A stretch of 36,153 bases of DNA from Acidimicrobiales bacterium (GCA_947465505.1 CANIBN010000005.1:1-36153); one strand, 5' to 3'; counted from the first letter of the stretch, positions 9,827 through 19,518 are shown. Notes: generated from the letters alone by a model not told the origin. Made by a program: numbers and translations.

Positions 9827-9861
9827 ACTTTTGCACATCTCACATCACCTTGCTGCCGAAC
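9827..9861 (-). repeat. Right terminal inverted repeat
   Basis: Reverse complement reads GTTCGGCAGCAAGGTGA TGTGAGA TGTGCAAAAGT; 17-bp and 11-bp blocks identical to the left end. Confidence 0.85.
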
Positions 9862-11409
9862 TTAGCTGAGGCCGAGGATGTTGACAACTACCGGCGTTGC
9901 CCGCGACGCGCTGATGCAGATGTCGCCGCCGCGCAAGGTGACCCATCGCTTCTCCGAGGCCGTCTCGCCCGCTTTCACGGTGACGAACGCCTTTCGGGCC
10001 GTGCCGCACTTGGCAACCAGCACGGTCGACTTCTTGTCGCCACCGGTGGCCGTGATCGACAGCAGCACCGCAGTTGCCTTCGCCGGCATGCCCTCGATGC
10101 TGCCGAGTTTGATGCGAATGACGTTGCCCTTGCTGGGAACCTTCTTGCCATCGACACTCTCGAGCACCTTGGTGACCTCGGTGAAGGTGTAGCGCCGCAT
10201 CCGCGGTGTCCACGCCCGGCGCACCTTCACGACGAGACGCGCATTGGTGCTCGTGGTGATGCACAACTTGCCCGACCCGCTCAGTTCCACCACGAGCGAC
10301 TTGGAGCCCTTCTTCTTTGCCCGGACCGTCATCACCTTGGACGGTTCGGTCTTGCAATCGCCCACCAGAACCGAGGTGGACTTCTTCGTTCCGGATACCT
10401 CGATCTTCACATCAGCCTTTGCAAGGTCCGACGGAAGCAAACCGGTTCCTGCGATCTGCACGGCAGTCTCGCTCTTGGCCTTCACGGCGTCGTCGTGCAC
10501 CGTGAGCGAGGGCGCATTGTTGGAAGCCGGGAGCAGATCGGGATCCTTGGGGGCATCCGTCGTGGTGCTTTCCTCGGGCTTGGCGGTCGTCGTCGGCTTC
10601 GCTGTGGTGGTGGTCTTCTTGACCGTGGTGGTCGTCGCCTTTTCCGTGGTGGTGGTGCGCTTTTCCGTGGTGGTCGTGCGCTTCTCGGTGGTGGTCGTGC
10701 GCTTCTCGGTGGTCGTCGTGCGCTTCTCGGTGGTGGGAGGTTCGGTCGTGGTAGTCGGAGGAGCGATCTTCTTCAGGCGCGGACCCTTGTAGCCACATCG
10801 ATCCACCTGGGCGACGTATGGCGTGGGGTCGACGGCCTTGCCGCCACCGGGGTGGATCTCGAAGTGGATGTGGGGTACGAACGTGTCGCCGGTGGACCCG
10901 ACGTAGCCGATGATGTCGCCGGCCTTCACCTTCGAGCCCTTCTGGATGCCCTCGGCGAAACTGCTGAGGTGGGCGTAGAAGTAGTAGGTGCCGTCGGGGA
11001 TCTGGATGGCGATTCCGTTGCCGGCGAGCTTTGCGCCTGAGTATTTCTTGGACACCCTGCCGTCGCGAACGGCGTAGATCGGCTTGTTCCGACCGGTGAT
11101 GATGTCGACACCCTCGTGCTTGCGGCCGCCCGAACGAGCAGCGCCCCACGAGTTCGCGTAGAAGCAAGGCCCATCGGTGGGGAACACATCAAGGGCCGCC
11201 GGGTAGCCATACGGCCTCGGCTTGATGGGCGGCGGGGCTGCGTGGCTGAACGTCAGGCCATTGGAGAGCAGAACCGTGAGGAGCCCGAGGACCAGCGTGC
11301 ACGCGACAACACCACGCCTCCAGCGTGAGCCGGGACGTGCTGTGGAACCGACCGGTTCCGCCCAGACCGGCCGCTCAGGGGTGTCCTTAGCGGTCAGCAA
11401 CGAGGTCAC
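9862..11409 (-). CDS. Secreted/anchored M23 (LytM-type) peptidase with Thr-rich repeat linker
   Basis: HEGVD and HIHFEIH metal-ligand motifs; N-terminal TM; TTTTEKR repeats; C-terminal unknown domain. Confidence 0.85.
   Translation of the reverse strand: MTSLLTAKDTPERPVWAEPVGSTARPGSRWRRGVVACTLVLGLLTVLLSNGLTFSHAAPPPIKPRPYGYPAALDVFPTDGPCFYANSWGAARSGGRKHEGVDIITGRNKPIYAVRDGRVSKKYSGAKLAGNGIAIQIPDGTYYFYAHLSSFAEGIQKGSKVKAGDIIGYVGSTGDTFVPHIHFEIHPGGGKAVDPTPYVAQVDRCGYKGPRLKKIAPPTTTTEPPTTEKRTTTTEKRTTTTEKRTTTTEKRTTTTEKATTTTVKKTTTTAKPTTTAKPEESTTTDAPKDPDLLPASNNAPSLTVHDDAVKAKSETAVQIAGTGLLPSDLAKADVKIEVSGTKKSTSVLVGDCKTEPSKVMTVRAKKKGSKSLVVELSGSGKLCITTSTNARLVVKVRRAWTPRMRRYTFTEVTKVLESVDGKKVPSKGNVIRIKLGSIEGMPAKATAVLLSITATGGDKKSTVLVAKCGTARKAFVTVKAGETASEKRWVTLRGGDICISASRATPVVVNILGLS
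9864..9873. repeat. Candidate target-site duplication, right copy
   Basis: AGCTGAGGCC, 2 nt outside the right inverted repeat; overlaps the 3' end of the M23 peptidase gene. Confidence 0.6.
10630..10740 (-). repeat. 21-bp tandem repeat encoding (TTTTEKR)n
   Basis: About five consecutive near-identical units of the form cggtggtggtcgtgcgcttct. Confidence 0.8.
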
Positions 11410-11498
11410 AGTACCGCAGAGGGTGAGGGCGTGGCCACGATTTCAGTGTTTTCTCTGTAACAAATCCGCAATATCGGGTCACCGGGTAGGTTCGCTGT

Positions 11499-12449
11499 GT
11501 GGACGTTGTCGTTGTAGGAGCCGGCCTCTCGGGACTGATCGCGGCCCGGAATCTCACCCGAACGGGTCACCGGGTGACGGTGCTCGACAAGGGACGGGCC
11601 GTGGGCGGACGAATGGCCACTCGCCGCGTCGGAGATGCCCGACTCGACCACGGAGCGCAGTTCTTCACCGTTCGTACCCCCGAGTTCGCCGACGAGGTCG
11701 CTGCATGGATCGAACTCGGACTCGTTCACGAGTGGTGTCGGGGCTTTGGGCCTGAAGGCGACGGTTACCCCCGCTATGCGGCGCGCAACGGGATGACCGC
11801 GCTCGCGAAGCATCTCGCCGACGGACTCGAGGTGCGGTGCAACTCGCTCGTCTTCGCGGTGCGCCCCGGTGACGGTTGCTGGGACGTCGGCCTCGACGAC
11901 GCCACCTCCGTGCGCGCCGATGCCCTCGTGGTGACCTGTCCGCTTCCCCAGGCGTTCTCCGTGCTCGTGTCGAGCGGTGTCGAACTCCCGAAGGATCTTC
12001 GCGAGACCGAATACGACCGCACGCTGTCGATCCTCGTTGCGCTAGACCGCCCGTCGGCAATCCCATTCCCCGGTGGTGTGCAGAACCCCGACGACGTGTT
12101 CGGGTTCATCGCGGACAACGTGAGCAAGGGAGTCTCGGAACAGCCAGCCGTGACCTTCCATGCCAACGCCGCATGGAGCGAGGCCCACTGGGACGACGAC
12201 CCTGCGGTGAGCACCGCTGCCCTGCTTGAGCGTGCGCAACCGTGGCTCGGATCGGCGCAGGTGCTTGAGGTGAGCCCGAAGCGTTGGCGATTCGCGACAC
12301 CGCGCACAATCTGGCCAGAGCGTTGCTGGGTGCACCTCGACGGCGCTGCACCACTCGTGGTCGCAGGCGACGCCTTCGCCGGTCCGCGTGTGGAGGGCGC
12401 TGTGCTCTCCGGCCTCGCTGCAGCAGCCTCGCTAGCCTCGCCCGTATGA
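11499..12449 (+). CDS. Renalase-like FAD-dependent amine oxidase/oxidoreductase
   Basis: VVVVGAGLSGLIAARNLTRTGHRVTVLDKGRAVGGRMATRR...LDHGAQFFTVR and C-terminal GDAFAGPRVEGAVLSGLAAA. Confidence 0.88.
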   Translation: MDVVVVGAGLSGLIAARNLTRTGHRVTVLDKGRAVGGRMATRRVGDARLDHGAQFFTVRTPEFADEVAAWIELGLVHEWCRGFGPEGDGYPRYAARNGMTALAKHLADGLEVRCNSLVFAVRPGDGCWDVGLDDATSVRADALVVTCPLPQAFSVLVSSGVELPKDLRETEYDRTLSILVALDRPSAIPFPGGVQNPDDVFGFIADNVSKGVSEQPAVTFHANAAWSEAHWDDDPAVSTAALLERAQPWLGSAQVLEVSPKRWRFATPRTIWPERCWVHLDGAAPLVVAGDAFAGPRVEGAVLSGLAAAASLASPV

Positions 12450-13726
12450 CCGACCGACCCTGGGGATTCCGCACACGGGCGCTCCATGCCGGTGGTCGGC
12501 CCGACCCCACGACGGGCGCCCGGGCTGTGCCGATCTATCAGTCCACGTCGTTCGTGTTCGAGGACACACAAGACGCCGCAGACCTCTTCGCGCTGCAGAA
12601 GTACGGAACGATCTACAGCCGAATCTCGAACCCCACGGTGAACGCGTTCGAGGAGCGCATGGCATCGCTCGAGGGCGGGATCGGCGCTGTTGCCACTGCG
12701 TCGGGACAGGCAGCGGAGTTCATCACTGCCGCAGGTCTGTGCGATGCCGGTGATCACCTCGTGTCGGCGTCGAGCCTCTACGGAGGCACGGTTACCCAGT
12801 TCGATGTAACGCTGCGCAGGCTCGGCATCGACACCACGTTCGTTCCTGCCGATCAACCCGATGCATTCGCTGCCGCCATCACACCGTCGACCAAGTTCCT
12901 GTTCACCGAGATCGTGTCGAATCCATCGGGCGTCGTGGCCGACATCGAACGACTTGCAGACATTGCTCACGCCCACCAGATTCCACTCGTCGTCGACGCC
13001 ACCACGGTGACCCCATACCTGTGCCGGCCAATGGAGTGGGGGGCAGACATCGTCGTCCATTCGGCTACCAAGTTCATCGGCGGGCACGGCACGTCACTGG
13101 GCGGTGTCGTCGTGGAATCCGGTCGCTTCGACTGGGGAAGCGGCAAGTTCCCGCACTTCACCGAACCCGTTGCGTCCTATGGCGGACTGCGCTTCTGGGA
13201 GAACTTCGGCGAATACGCGTTCTGCACAAAGTTGCGCGTGGAGCAACTCCGAGACATCGGCGCGAGCCTCAGTCCGTTCAATGCGTTCATGCTGCTGCAG
13301 GGCCTCGAAACGCTGCCGCTTCGCATGGAAGCCCACGTTGCCAATGCGCTCAGCATCGCCCGCTGGCTGGAAGCCCACCCCAAGGTGTCTTGGGTGCGTC
13401 ATGCCGGGCTCGGCTCCTCCTCCTCTGCTGCGCTCGCCAAGAAGTACCTGCCGAACGGTGCCCCGTCGGTGTTTGCATTCGGGGTCAAGGGCGGTCGCGC
13501 TGCCGGCGCACGATTCATCGAGCGGCTCGAGCTCATCAGCCACCTCGCCAACATCGGCGACGCCAAGTCCCTCGTCATCCACCCCGCTTCCACGACGCAC
13601 CAACAGCTCACCGACGCCCAGCTCGATGCCGCCGGTGTCGGTGCCGACCTCATCCGACTGTCAGTCGGGCTTGAGGATGTGGAGGACATCATGTGGGACA
13701 TCGACCAAGCACTGGAGGCCTCGTGA
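12446..13726 (+). CDS. O-acetylhomoserine sulfhydrylase-type Cys/Met metabolism PLP enzyme
   Basis: TRALHAGGRPDPTTGARAVPIYQSTSFVFED, SATKFIGGHGTSLGGVV PLP-Lys motif; start trimmed to ATG 12446. Confidence 0.88.
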   Translation: MTDRPWGFRTRALHAGGRPDPTTGARAVPIYQSTSFVFEDTQDAADLFALQKYGTIYSRISNPTVNAFEERMASLEGGIGAVATASGQAAEFITAAGLCDAGDHLVSASSLYGGTVTQFDVTLRRLGIDTTFVPADQPDAFAAAITPSTKFLFTEIVSNPSGVVADIERLADIAHAHQIPLVVDATTVTPYLCRPMEWGADIVVHSATKFIGGHGTSLGGVVVESGRFDWGSGKFPHFTEPVASYGGLRFWENFGEYAFCTKLRVEQLRDIGASLSPFNAFMLLQGLETLPLRMEAHVANALSIARWLEAHPKVSWVRHAGLGSSSSAALAKKYLPNGAPSVFAFGVKGGRAAGARFIERLELISHLANIGDAKSLVIHPASTTHQQLTDAQLDAAGVGADLIRLSVGLEDVEDIMWDIDQALEAS

Positions 13727-14196
13727 CCACCTGGTCGCCACCGTCTGCACGCGAACGAAAGGCGATCCTTGACCGCACACGATCGATTGCGATCGTCGGT
13801 GTGTCGAGCAAGCCGTCGCGGGCGTCGTACTTCGTTGCGACGTATCTGCTCAGTTCGTCTGCGGACTACGAGGTGTACTTCGTGAACCCGGTTGAGACCG
13901 AGGTGCTCGGGCGACCCGTCTACGCAAGCCTCGCCGACCTGCCGGTGGTACCCGATTTGGTCGACGTGTTCCGCAAGCCGACCGACCTGCCAGGTGTTGC
14001 ACGGGAGGCCGTGGACATCGGGGCGAAGGTGTTCTGGGGGCAGTTGGGCCTGCACAGCGACGAGGCCGTGGAAATCGCCCACGCTGCGGGCCTCGACGTG
14101 GTGATGGACCGGTGCCTGAAGATCGAGCACGCCCGTTTCCACGGCGGTCTGCACCTTGCCGGTTTCGACACCGGAGTGATCTCGAGCAAGCGTTGA
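13723..14196 (+). CDS. CoA-binding (YccU-like) Rossmann protein
   Basis: SIAIVGVSSKPSRASYFVATYLL, YEVYFVNPVETEVLGRPVYASL, VMDRCLKIEHAR; GTG overlaps the upstream TGA. Confidence 0.85.
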   Translation: MTTWSPPSARERKAILDRTRSIAIVGVSSKPSRASYFVATYLLSSSADYEVYFVNPVETEVLGRPVYASLADLPVVPDLVDVFRKPTDLPGVAREAVDIGAKVFWGQLGLHSDEAVEIAHAAGLDVVMDRCLKIEHARFHGGLHLAGFDTGVISSKR

Positions 14197-14211
14197 GCAG
14201 TTCCACGAATA

Positions 14212-14229
14212 TTCCCGTTTTTTCGGGAA
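14212..14229. other. Small hairpin in the clpC 5' region
   Basis: TTCCCG-TTTTTT-CGGGAA perfect 6-bp stem. Confidence 0.45.
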
Positions 14230-14286
14230 AACCCTGAGATTTCTGCCGCTCAGCAAGCGTGACACCCCACCGATACACTCGCTTTT

Positions 14287-16875
14287 GTGTTCGAACGATT
14301 CACTGATCGAGCCCGGCGAGTGGTGGTACTGGCGCAGGAAGAAGCGCGTCTGCTGAACCACTCGTACATCGGGACGGAGCACATCCTCCTCGGCCTCATT
14401 CATGAGGGCGAAGGGGTTGCTGCTAAGGCCTTGGAGTCCCTCGGCATCTCACTGGAAGCAGTGCGCAGCCAGGTCCAAGACATCATCGGTCAGGGCGGCT
14501 CCAGTCCGTCCGGCCATATCCCGTTCACGCCCCGTGCCAAGAAGGTGCTCGAGCTCTCGCTGCGCGAAGCACTGCAGCTCGGCCACAACTACATCGGCAC
14601 CGAGCACATCCTCCTCGGCCTCATTCGTGAGGGCGAAGGTGTTGCTGCACAGGTGCTCGTGAAGCTCGGCGCAGATCTCTCCCGTGTTCGCCAGCAGGTC
14701 ATCCAGCTGCTGTCGGGCTATCAGGGTTCGCAGGGCAAAGAGCCCCAGGCTGGCGGCGGCGCCGGCGCTACGCCCGCCGGTGCGGGCACCGGCAGCCGTG
14801 AGCAGCAGGCATCCGGCGAGGACAAGGGCGGCAGCCAGATCCTCGACCAGTTCGGCCGCAATCTCACCCAGCTCGCACGCGAGAAGAAGCTCGACCCGGT
14901 CATCGGCCGTGCTCGCGAGCTCGAGCGTGTCATGCAGGTGCTGTCGCGCCGCACGAAGAACAACCCCGTCCTCATCGGTGAGCCCGGCGTCGGCAAGACC
15001 GCGATCGTCGAGGGCCTCGCCCAGAAGATCGTGTCCGGCGACATTCCCGACACCCTGCGCGGCAAGCAGCTCTACACGCTCGACCTCGGCGCACTCGTGG
15101 CCGGCTCGCGTTACCGCGGTGATTTCGAGGAGCGCCTCAAGAAGGTGCTGAAGGAGATCCGTACGCGCGGCGACATCATCCTCTTCATCGACGAGATCCA
15201 CACGCTCGTCGGAGCAGGTGCTGCAGAGGGCGCGATTGACGCAGCGAGCATCCTCAAGCCGATGCTCGCCCGTGGCGAACTGCAAACCGTTGGTGCCACC
15301 ACCCTCGATGAGTACCGCAAGCACCTCGAGAAGGATGCTGCGCTCGAGCGCCGCTTCCAGCCCGTCAAGGTCGACGAGCCTACGCTTGCGCACACCATCG
15401 AGATCCTGAAGGGTCTGCGCGACCGCTACGAGGCACACCACCGGGTCACCATCACCGACCAGGCACTGGTGGCAGCGGCAAACCTCGCCGACCGCTACAT
15501 CTCCGATCGTCACCTCCCCGACAAGGCCATCGACCTCATCGACGAGGCTGGTTCGCGCCTGCGTATCAAGCGCATGCAGACCCCGCCCGACCTGAAGGAC
15601 ATCGACCAGCGTCTCACCGAAGTGCAGGAGTCCAAGAAGCGCGCCGTTGAGGAGCAGCGTTTCGAGGAAGCCGGCAAGCTGCGCGATCAGGAGAAGAACC
15701 TCCTCGAGGAAAAGGCCCAGAAGGAGGCCGAGATCAAGGCCTCCGGTGTCGACCTGTTCGACGAGGTCGACGAAGAAGCCGTGGCCGAGGTGCTGTCCTT
15801 GTGGACTGGCATCCCGGTGTACAAGCTCACCGAAGAAGAGACCCAGAAGCTGCTCCAGATGGAGTTGGAACTGCACAAGCGGGTCATCGGCCAAGAAGAC
15901 GCCATCCGCGCCGTGTCGCAGAGCATCCGCCGCACGCGTGCGGGCCTCAAGGACCCCCGCCGGCCCAGCGGTTCGTTCATCTTCCTCGGCCCCACCGGTG
16001 TGGGCAAGACCGAGCTCGCCAAGACACTCGCCGAGTTCCTCTTCGGCGACGACGACGCACTCATCACGCTCGACATGTCGGAGTACATGGAGAAGCACAC
16101 GGTGAGCCGCCTCGTCGGATCGCCCCCCGGCTATGTCGGGTACGAAGAGGGCGGCCAGCTCACCGAGGCAGTACGCCGTCGTCCGTTCAGCGTGGTGCTC
16201 TTCGACGAGATCGAAAAGGCCCACCCCGACGTGTTCAACACGCTCCTGCAGATCCTCGAAGAGGGTCGCCTCACGGACTCGCAGGGCCGCTCGGTGGACT
16301 TCCGCAACACCGTGCTCATCATGACGTCGAACCTCGGTACGCAGGATCTCCGCAAGGCTCACGTGGGATTCACCACGTCAGACGAAGCGGTGTCCTACGA
16401 GCGCATGCGTGAGAAGGTCATGGATGCGCTGAAGGCGCACTTCCGTCCCGAGTTCCTCAACCGCATCGACGAGACCATCGTGTTCCACGAGCTCACCCGT
16501 GACGAGGTGACGCTCATGGTCGACATGATGATGAAGCGACTCACCGGTCAGCTGGAGGGTCAGGGTCTCGGAATCGAGCTCACCCAGGCGGCTAAAGAAC
16601 TCCTTGCCCGCAAGGGATACGACCCGCAGCTCGGCGCACGCCCGCTGCGTCGTGCCATTCAGCGTCTCGTCGAGGACCCGCTCTCGGAGAAGATCCTCTA
16701 CAAGACGTACAACGCTGGCGAACTCATTGTTGTCGACGTGGAAGACGACCCCGATCGTCCCGGCGATCAGCGCATCGTGTTCCGCGCCATTGAGGGCATC
16801 CGTGCCCCCAGCACTGCGGAACTCGCGGCTGCCGGTACCGGCGAGTCCGGTGCCGAGCCGGCTAGCGGCGACTGA
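14287..16875 (+). CDS. clpC: ATP-dependent Clp protease ATPase subunit ClpC
   Basis: ClpN repeats, two AAA+ modules ([35 protein letters not shown]), UVR-like middle region. Confidence 0.97.
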   Translation: MFERFTDRARRVVVLAQEEARLLNHSYIGTEHILLGLIHEGEGVAAKALESLGISLEAVRSQVQDIIGQGGSSPSGHIPFTPRAKKVLELSLREALQLGHNYIGTEHILLGLIREGEGVAAQVLVKLGADLSRVRQQVIQLLSGYQGSQGKEPQAGGGAGATPAGAGTGSREQQASGEDKGGSQILDQFGRNLTQLAREKKLDPVIGRARELERVMQVLSRRTKNNPVLIGEPGVGKTAIVEGLAQKIVSGDIPDTLRGKQLYTLDLGALVAGSRYRGDFEERLKKVLKEIRTRGDIILFIDEIHTLVGAGAAEGAIDAASILKPMLARGELQTVGATTLDEYRKHLEKDAALERRFQPVKVDEPTLAHTIEILKGLRDRYEAHHRVTITDQALVAAANLADRYISDRHLPDKAIDLIDEAGSRLRIKRMQTPPDLKDIDQRLTEVQESKKRAVEEQRFEEAGKLRDQEKNLLEEKAQKEAEIKASGVDLFDEVDEEAVAEVLSLWTGIPVYKLTEEETQKLLQMELELHKRVIGQEDAIRAVSQSIRRTRAGLKDPRRPSGSFIFLGPTGVGKTELAKTLAEFLFGDDDALITLDMSEYMEKHTVSRLVGSPPGYVGYEEGGQLTEAVRRRPFSVVLFDEIEKAHPDVFNTLLQILEEGRLTDSQGRSVDFRNTVLIMTSNLGTQDLRKAHVGFTTSDEAVSYERMREKVMDALKAHFRPEFLNRIDETIVFHELTRDEVTLMVDMMMKRLTGQLEGQGLGIELTQAAKELLARKGYDPQLGARPLRRAIQRLVEDPLSEKILYKTYNAGELIVVDVEDDPDRPGDQRIVFRAIEGIRAPSTAELAAAGTGESGAEPASGD

Positions 16876-16897
16876 CACACCGAACCAAGAAACGTCG

Positions 16898-16926
16898 AAC
16901 GGCCGGTCGCTCTGCGACCGGCCGTT
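16898..16926. terminator. Intrinsic (bidirectional) terminator hairpin
   Basis: AACGGCCGGTCGC-TCT-GCGACCGGCCGTT, 13-bp perfect stem between convergent clpC and the 16961 gene. Confidence 0.8.
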
Positions 16927-16960
16927 TCGCTTGCGTAGACCAGTGGTTCGAAGCGACCGA

Positions 16961-18019
16961 TCAGAGGTCGTCGAGTTTCGACCAGCGGTCGTTGTTCGAC
17001 AACCGACTCGATCGCTTACCGGTAACGGGCCGTACGCGTCCCTGCTCCACCACCACGAGACCGGCACGGAGCAGGACGCGTACGTGGTCCTTCAGTTCGC
17101 GCACGGAGATGCCAACCGCACTCGCCAGTTCCTCGGCGTTGGGCGGTGAGTCGAAACGCAGCAGGTACCGCATCACCCGACGCTCGTCGGGCTGCAGTTC
17201 GAGCATCTCGGCCATCTTCATGGGCGGTCGGTTGTCCTTGGGCCGGTTGCGCTTCGAACGGGCGTAGAACCAGACCCCCGCCAGCCCTCCCACGATGAGC
17301 ACGTAGACGATGAGGATGGCTTTGAACTGGCCCTCGATTTTGCGGGCGGTCTTGACGCCCTTGCTTACCTGCACCGACTCGACGCTGAGGTCGAGCGCCG
17401 CATCACCGGGTCGTACCGTCCACTCGTTCGAGGTGGTGGAACCCGCATCCTCGGACCCGGCCACGGTCTTGCCGGGCATCGTGATGCGGAACGTGACACT
17501 CGCCGCGTCGGTCGGGGTGAGCTGACGGTTCGCGAGTTCCTTGATCCACGGCGTCTCGCCGACGGCGGCGATGAGGTCCTGGTCGGCAACGGCACTGAGG
17601 CCCTTGGAGAAGTCGAGCGACCCGACGAAGGTCCAGTGCACCTCCCCGGTAGAACCCTTGGCCGACAGCATCGGCTCGAGAATCGGACCATCCGGTCCCG
17701 ACAGTGAGGCGAGGATCTCGTTGGCCTCGGCGAGATTCTCGAACGGGTGCGAGAGGACGATGGTGAGCCCGTTGTCGGGAGTGGGTTCGGGGCCGGTCAC
17801 CTGCCATCCGGCCTGCGTGAGGTCGGTGAACTGGAGTTCCTTGGCGAGATTGGGCTCGGCGGCAACCACCTCGGCGTCGGCCGTGACCTTGACGCCGACC
17901 ACACCAGAACCGTCGGGGTTCACGATGGTGGATACCTCGGCGTCCACGCGACAGGCGGTGAGCGCCACCACGCACGCCAGCGCAGCGAGCGCTCTGTGGA
18001 CGAACCTGCTCCCTCGCAT
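16961..18019 (-). CDS. Putative lipoprotein/LppM-like ectodomain, single TM and cytoplasmic winged-helix protein
   Basis: Lipobox-like VALTAC, ectodomain, TM FKAILIVYVLIVGGLAGVWFYARSKRNR, then DERRVMRYLLRFDSPPNAEELASAVGISVRELKDHVRVLLRAGLVVVEQGRVRPV. Confidence 0.7.
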   Translation of the reverse strand: MRGSRFVHRALAALACVVALTACRVDAEVSTIVNPDGSGVVGVKVTADAEVVAAEPNLAKELQFTDLTQAGWQVTGPEPTPDNGLTIVLSHPFENLAEANEILASLSGPDGPILEPMLSAKGSTGEVHWTFVGSLDFSKGLSAVADQDLIAAVGETPWIKELANRQLTPTDAASVTFRITMPGKTVAGSEDAGSTTSNEWTVRPGDAALDLSVESVQVSKGVKTARKIEGQFKAILIVYVLIVGGLAGVWFYARSKRNRPKDNRPPMKMAEMLELQPDERRVMRYLLRFDSPPNAEELASAVGISVRELKDHVRVLLRAGLVVVEQGRVRPVTGKRSSRLSNNDRWSKLDDL

Positions 18020-18073
18020 GACCCCGAGATTCTTTCAGAAACCCTGTAGCACCCCCCTGTCACCGTGGGCCCC

Positions 18074-19465
18074 ATGAGCAAGATGCGAATTGTCCACCGA
18101 TGCGGCGATTGTGGAGCCGAGCACCCGAAATGGTCCGGTCGATGCGGGTCGTGTGGCGCTTGGAACTCACTCATCGAAGATGTGGAGGGCGACGTCGGCG
18201 CTCCGCCGGTGCTCAGCGGCCCACCGCCGATGGTGCAGCCCATTACGCAGGTTGACCCCCTCGAGGGTCGGCCACGTCCTACCGGCATCTCCGAGATGGA
18301 CCGTGTGCTCTCCGGTGGGCTCGTGCCCGGTTCGGTCACCCTGCTGGGCGGCGAGCCCGGAGTGGGCAAGTCCACGCTGCTCCTGCAACTGCTCGCCGCC
18401 ATGGGTGGTCGCACGCTCTATGTCACGGCCGAGGAGAGCGCGCAGCAAGTACGACTCCGGGCCGACCGCCTCGGCGCCCTGCACGACAACATCTCGCTCC
18501 TCGCAGAGACCTCGCTTCCGCGTATCCGCGCTGCGGCGGCTTCCCTACGGCCCGATCTCGTGATCATCGACTCCATCCAGGCCATCTCCGACCCCGACAT
18601 TGCGTCTGGTCCCGGGTCGGTCACCCAAGTGCGCGGCTGCGCTCAGCAGCTCGTCGCCGACGCCAAGACCACGGGGCTCACCACACTCATGGTGGGTCAC
18701 GTCACCAAGGAAGGTGCCCTTGCCGGTCCACGGGTGCTCGAACACCTCGTCGACACCGTTCTCTCCTTCGACGGCGAACGGCATCATGCGCTGCGCATGC
18801 TCCGTGCGGTGAAACATCGGTTCGGTACCACCAACGAACTCGGTCTGTTCGAGATGGAGGGTGAAGGCCTGCGGCCCGTGCCCGACGCCAGTCAGTTGTT
18901 CCTCGCAGACCGTCGGGCTGGAGTGCCCGGGTCGGTGGTGGCCCCCATCCTCGACGGCTACCGACCGTTGCTCGTTGAGGTGCAGGCACTCGTCACGTTG
19001 TCGTCGCTGTCGTCGCCCCGCCGGTCGGCCCAGGGGTTCGACCACGGACGTCTGGCGGTCTTGCTTGCGGTGCTCGATCAGCGCGCAGGGCTACTGTTCG
19101 CTCCCTGCGACGTGTATGCCTCGGTGGTGGGAGGTATTCGGCTCAGCGAACCGGGAGGCGATCTCGCCGTCTGCGTTGCAGCGGCATCCGCAGTTACGGG
19201 GCGTGCCGTATCGGCACGTGTCGTGGTCTGTGGCGAGGTGGGCCTCGCCGGTGAACTCCGTCAGGTCAGCCAAACCGCAAGACGCCTCTCCGAAGCAGCG
19301 CGTCTCGGCTTCAAGACCGCCATCGTGCCGCGTTCGGCGGCCGTCGAGATTCCGGGGCTTGAGGTCATACGAGTCGGCACCCTCGCCGAGGCGCTCCACG
19401 TACTCAGGCTCATCGACAGTCCAGAGTTTGTGCCACGAAATCTGCTGCTCAACGAGCCCCTCTGA
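18074..19465 (+). CDS. radA: DNA repair protein RadA/Sms
   Basis: CGDCGAEHPKWSGRCGSCGAWNS zinc finger, GEPGVGKSTLLLQ Walker A, KHRFGTTNELG (KNRFG-like) motif, Lon-like C-terminus. Confidence 0.95.
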   Translation: MSKMRIVHRCGDCGAEHPKWSGRCGSCGAWNSLIEDVEGDVGAPPVLSGPPPMVQPITQVDPLEGRPRPTGISEMDRVLSGGLVPGSVTLLGGEPGVGKSTLLLQLLAAMGGRTLYVTAEESAQQVRLRADRLGALHDNISLLAETSLPRIRAAAASLRPDLVIIDSIQAISDPDIASGPGSVTQVRGCAQQLVADAKTTGLTTLMVGHVTKEGALAGPRVLEHLVDTVLSFDGERHHALRMLRAVKHRFGTTNELGLFEMEGEGLRPVPDASQLFLADRRAGVPGSVVAPILDGYRPLLVEVQALVTLSSLSSPRRSAQGFDHGRLAVLLAVLDQRAGLLFAPCDVYASVVGGIRLSEPGGDLAVCVAAASAVTGRAVSARVVVCGEVGLAGELRQVSQTARRLSEAARLGFKTAIVPRSAAVEIPGLEVIRVGTLAEALHVLRLIDSPEFVPRNLLLNEPL

Positions 19466-19518
19466 GGTTGCTCACTATTCCGGCAATGCGTTCTGCCCTC
19501 AACAACTAGAATCCGTAT

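Larger units (their letters stand above)
8240..9861 (+). mobile_element. TnpB-only element bounded by imperfect inverted repeats
   Basis: Ends carry GTTCGGCAGCAAGGTGA-N6/7-TGTGCAAAAGT in inverted orientation; encloses tnpB; no tnpA or serine recombinase in the window. Confidence 0.75.

Noticed and set aside
8240-9861. Classical IS605/IS607 transposon
   Set aside because: No tnpA or serine recombinase gene is present, and the long inverted termini with a flanking direct repeat do not fit those families.
11410-11498. Possible c-di-AMP (ydaO-type) riboswitch upstream of the M23 peptidase, given disA in the window
   Set aside because: The intergenic space is only ~89 bp and I could not see the ydaO core motifs; a GTTACA-like half site alone is insufficient.
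14212-14229. ClgR or heat-shock operator upstream of clpC
   Set aside because: The TTCCCG-T6-CGGGAA hairpin does not match the operators I know (ClgR box, HAIR, CIRCE); left as an unassigned hairpin.
14449-16362. 637-aa ORF antisense to clpC
   Set aside because: Mirror of the strongly conserved ClpC frame; typical long antisense ORF in high-GC DNA.
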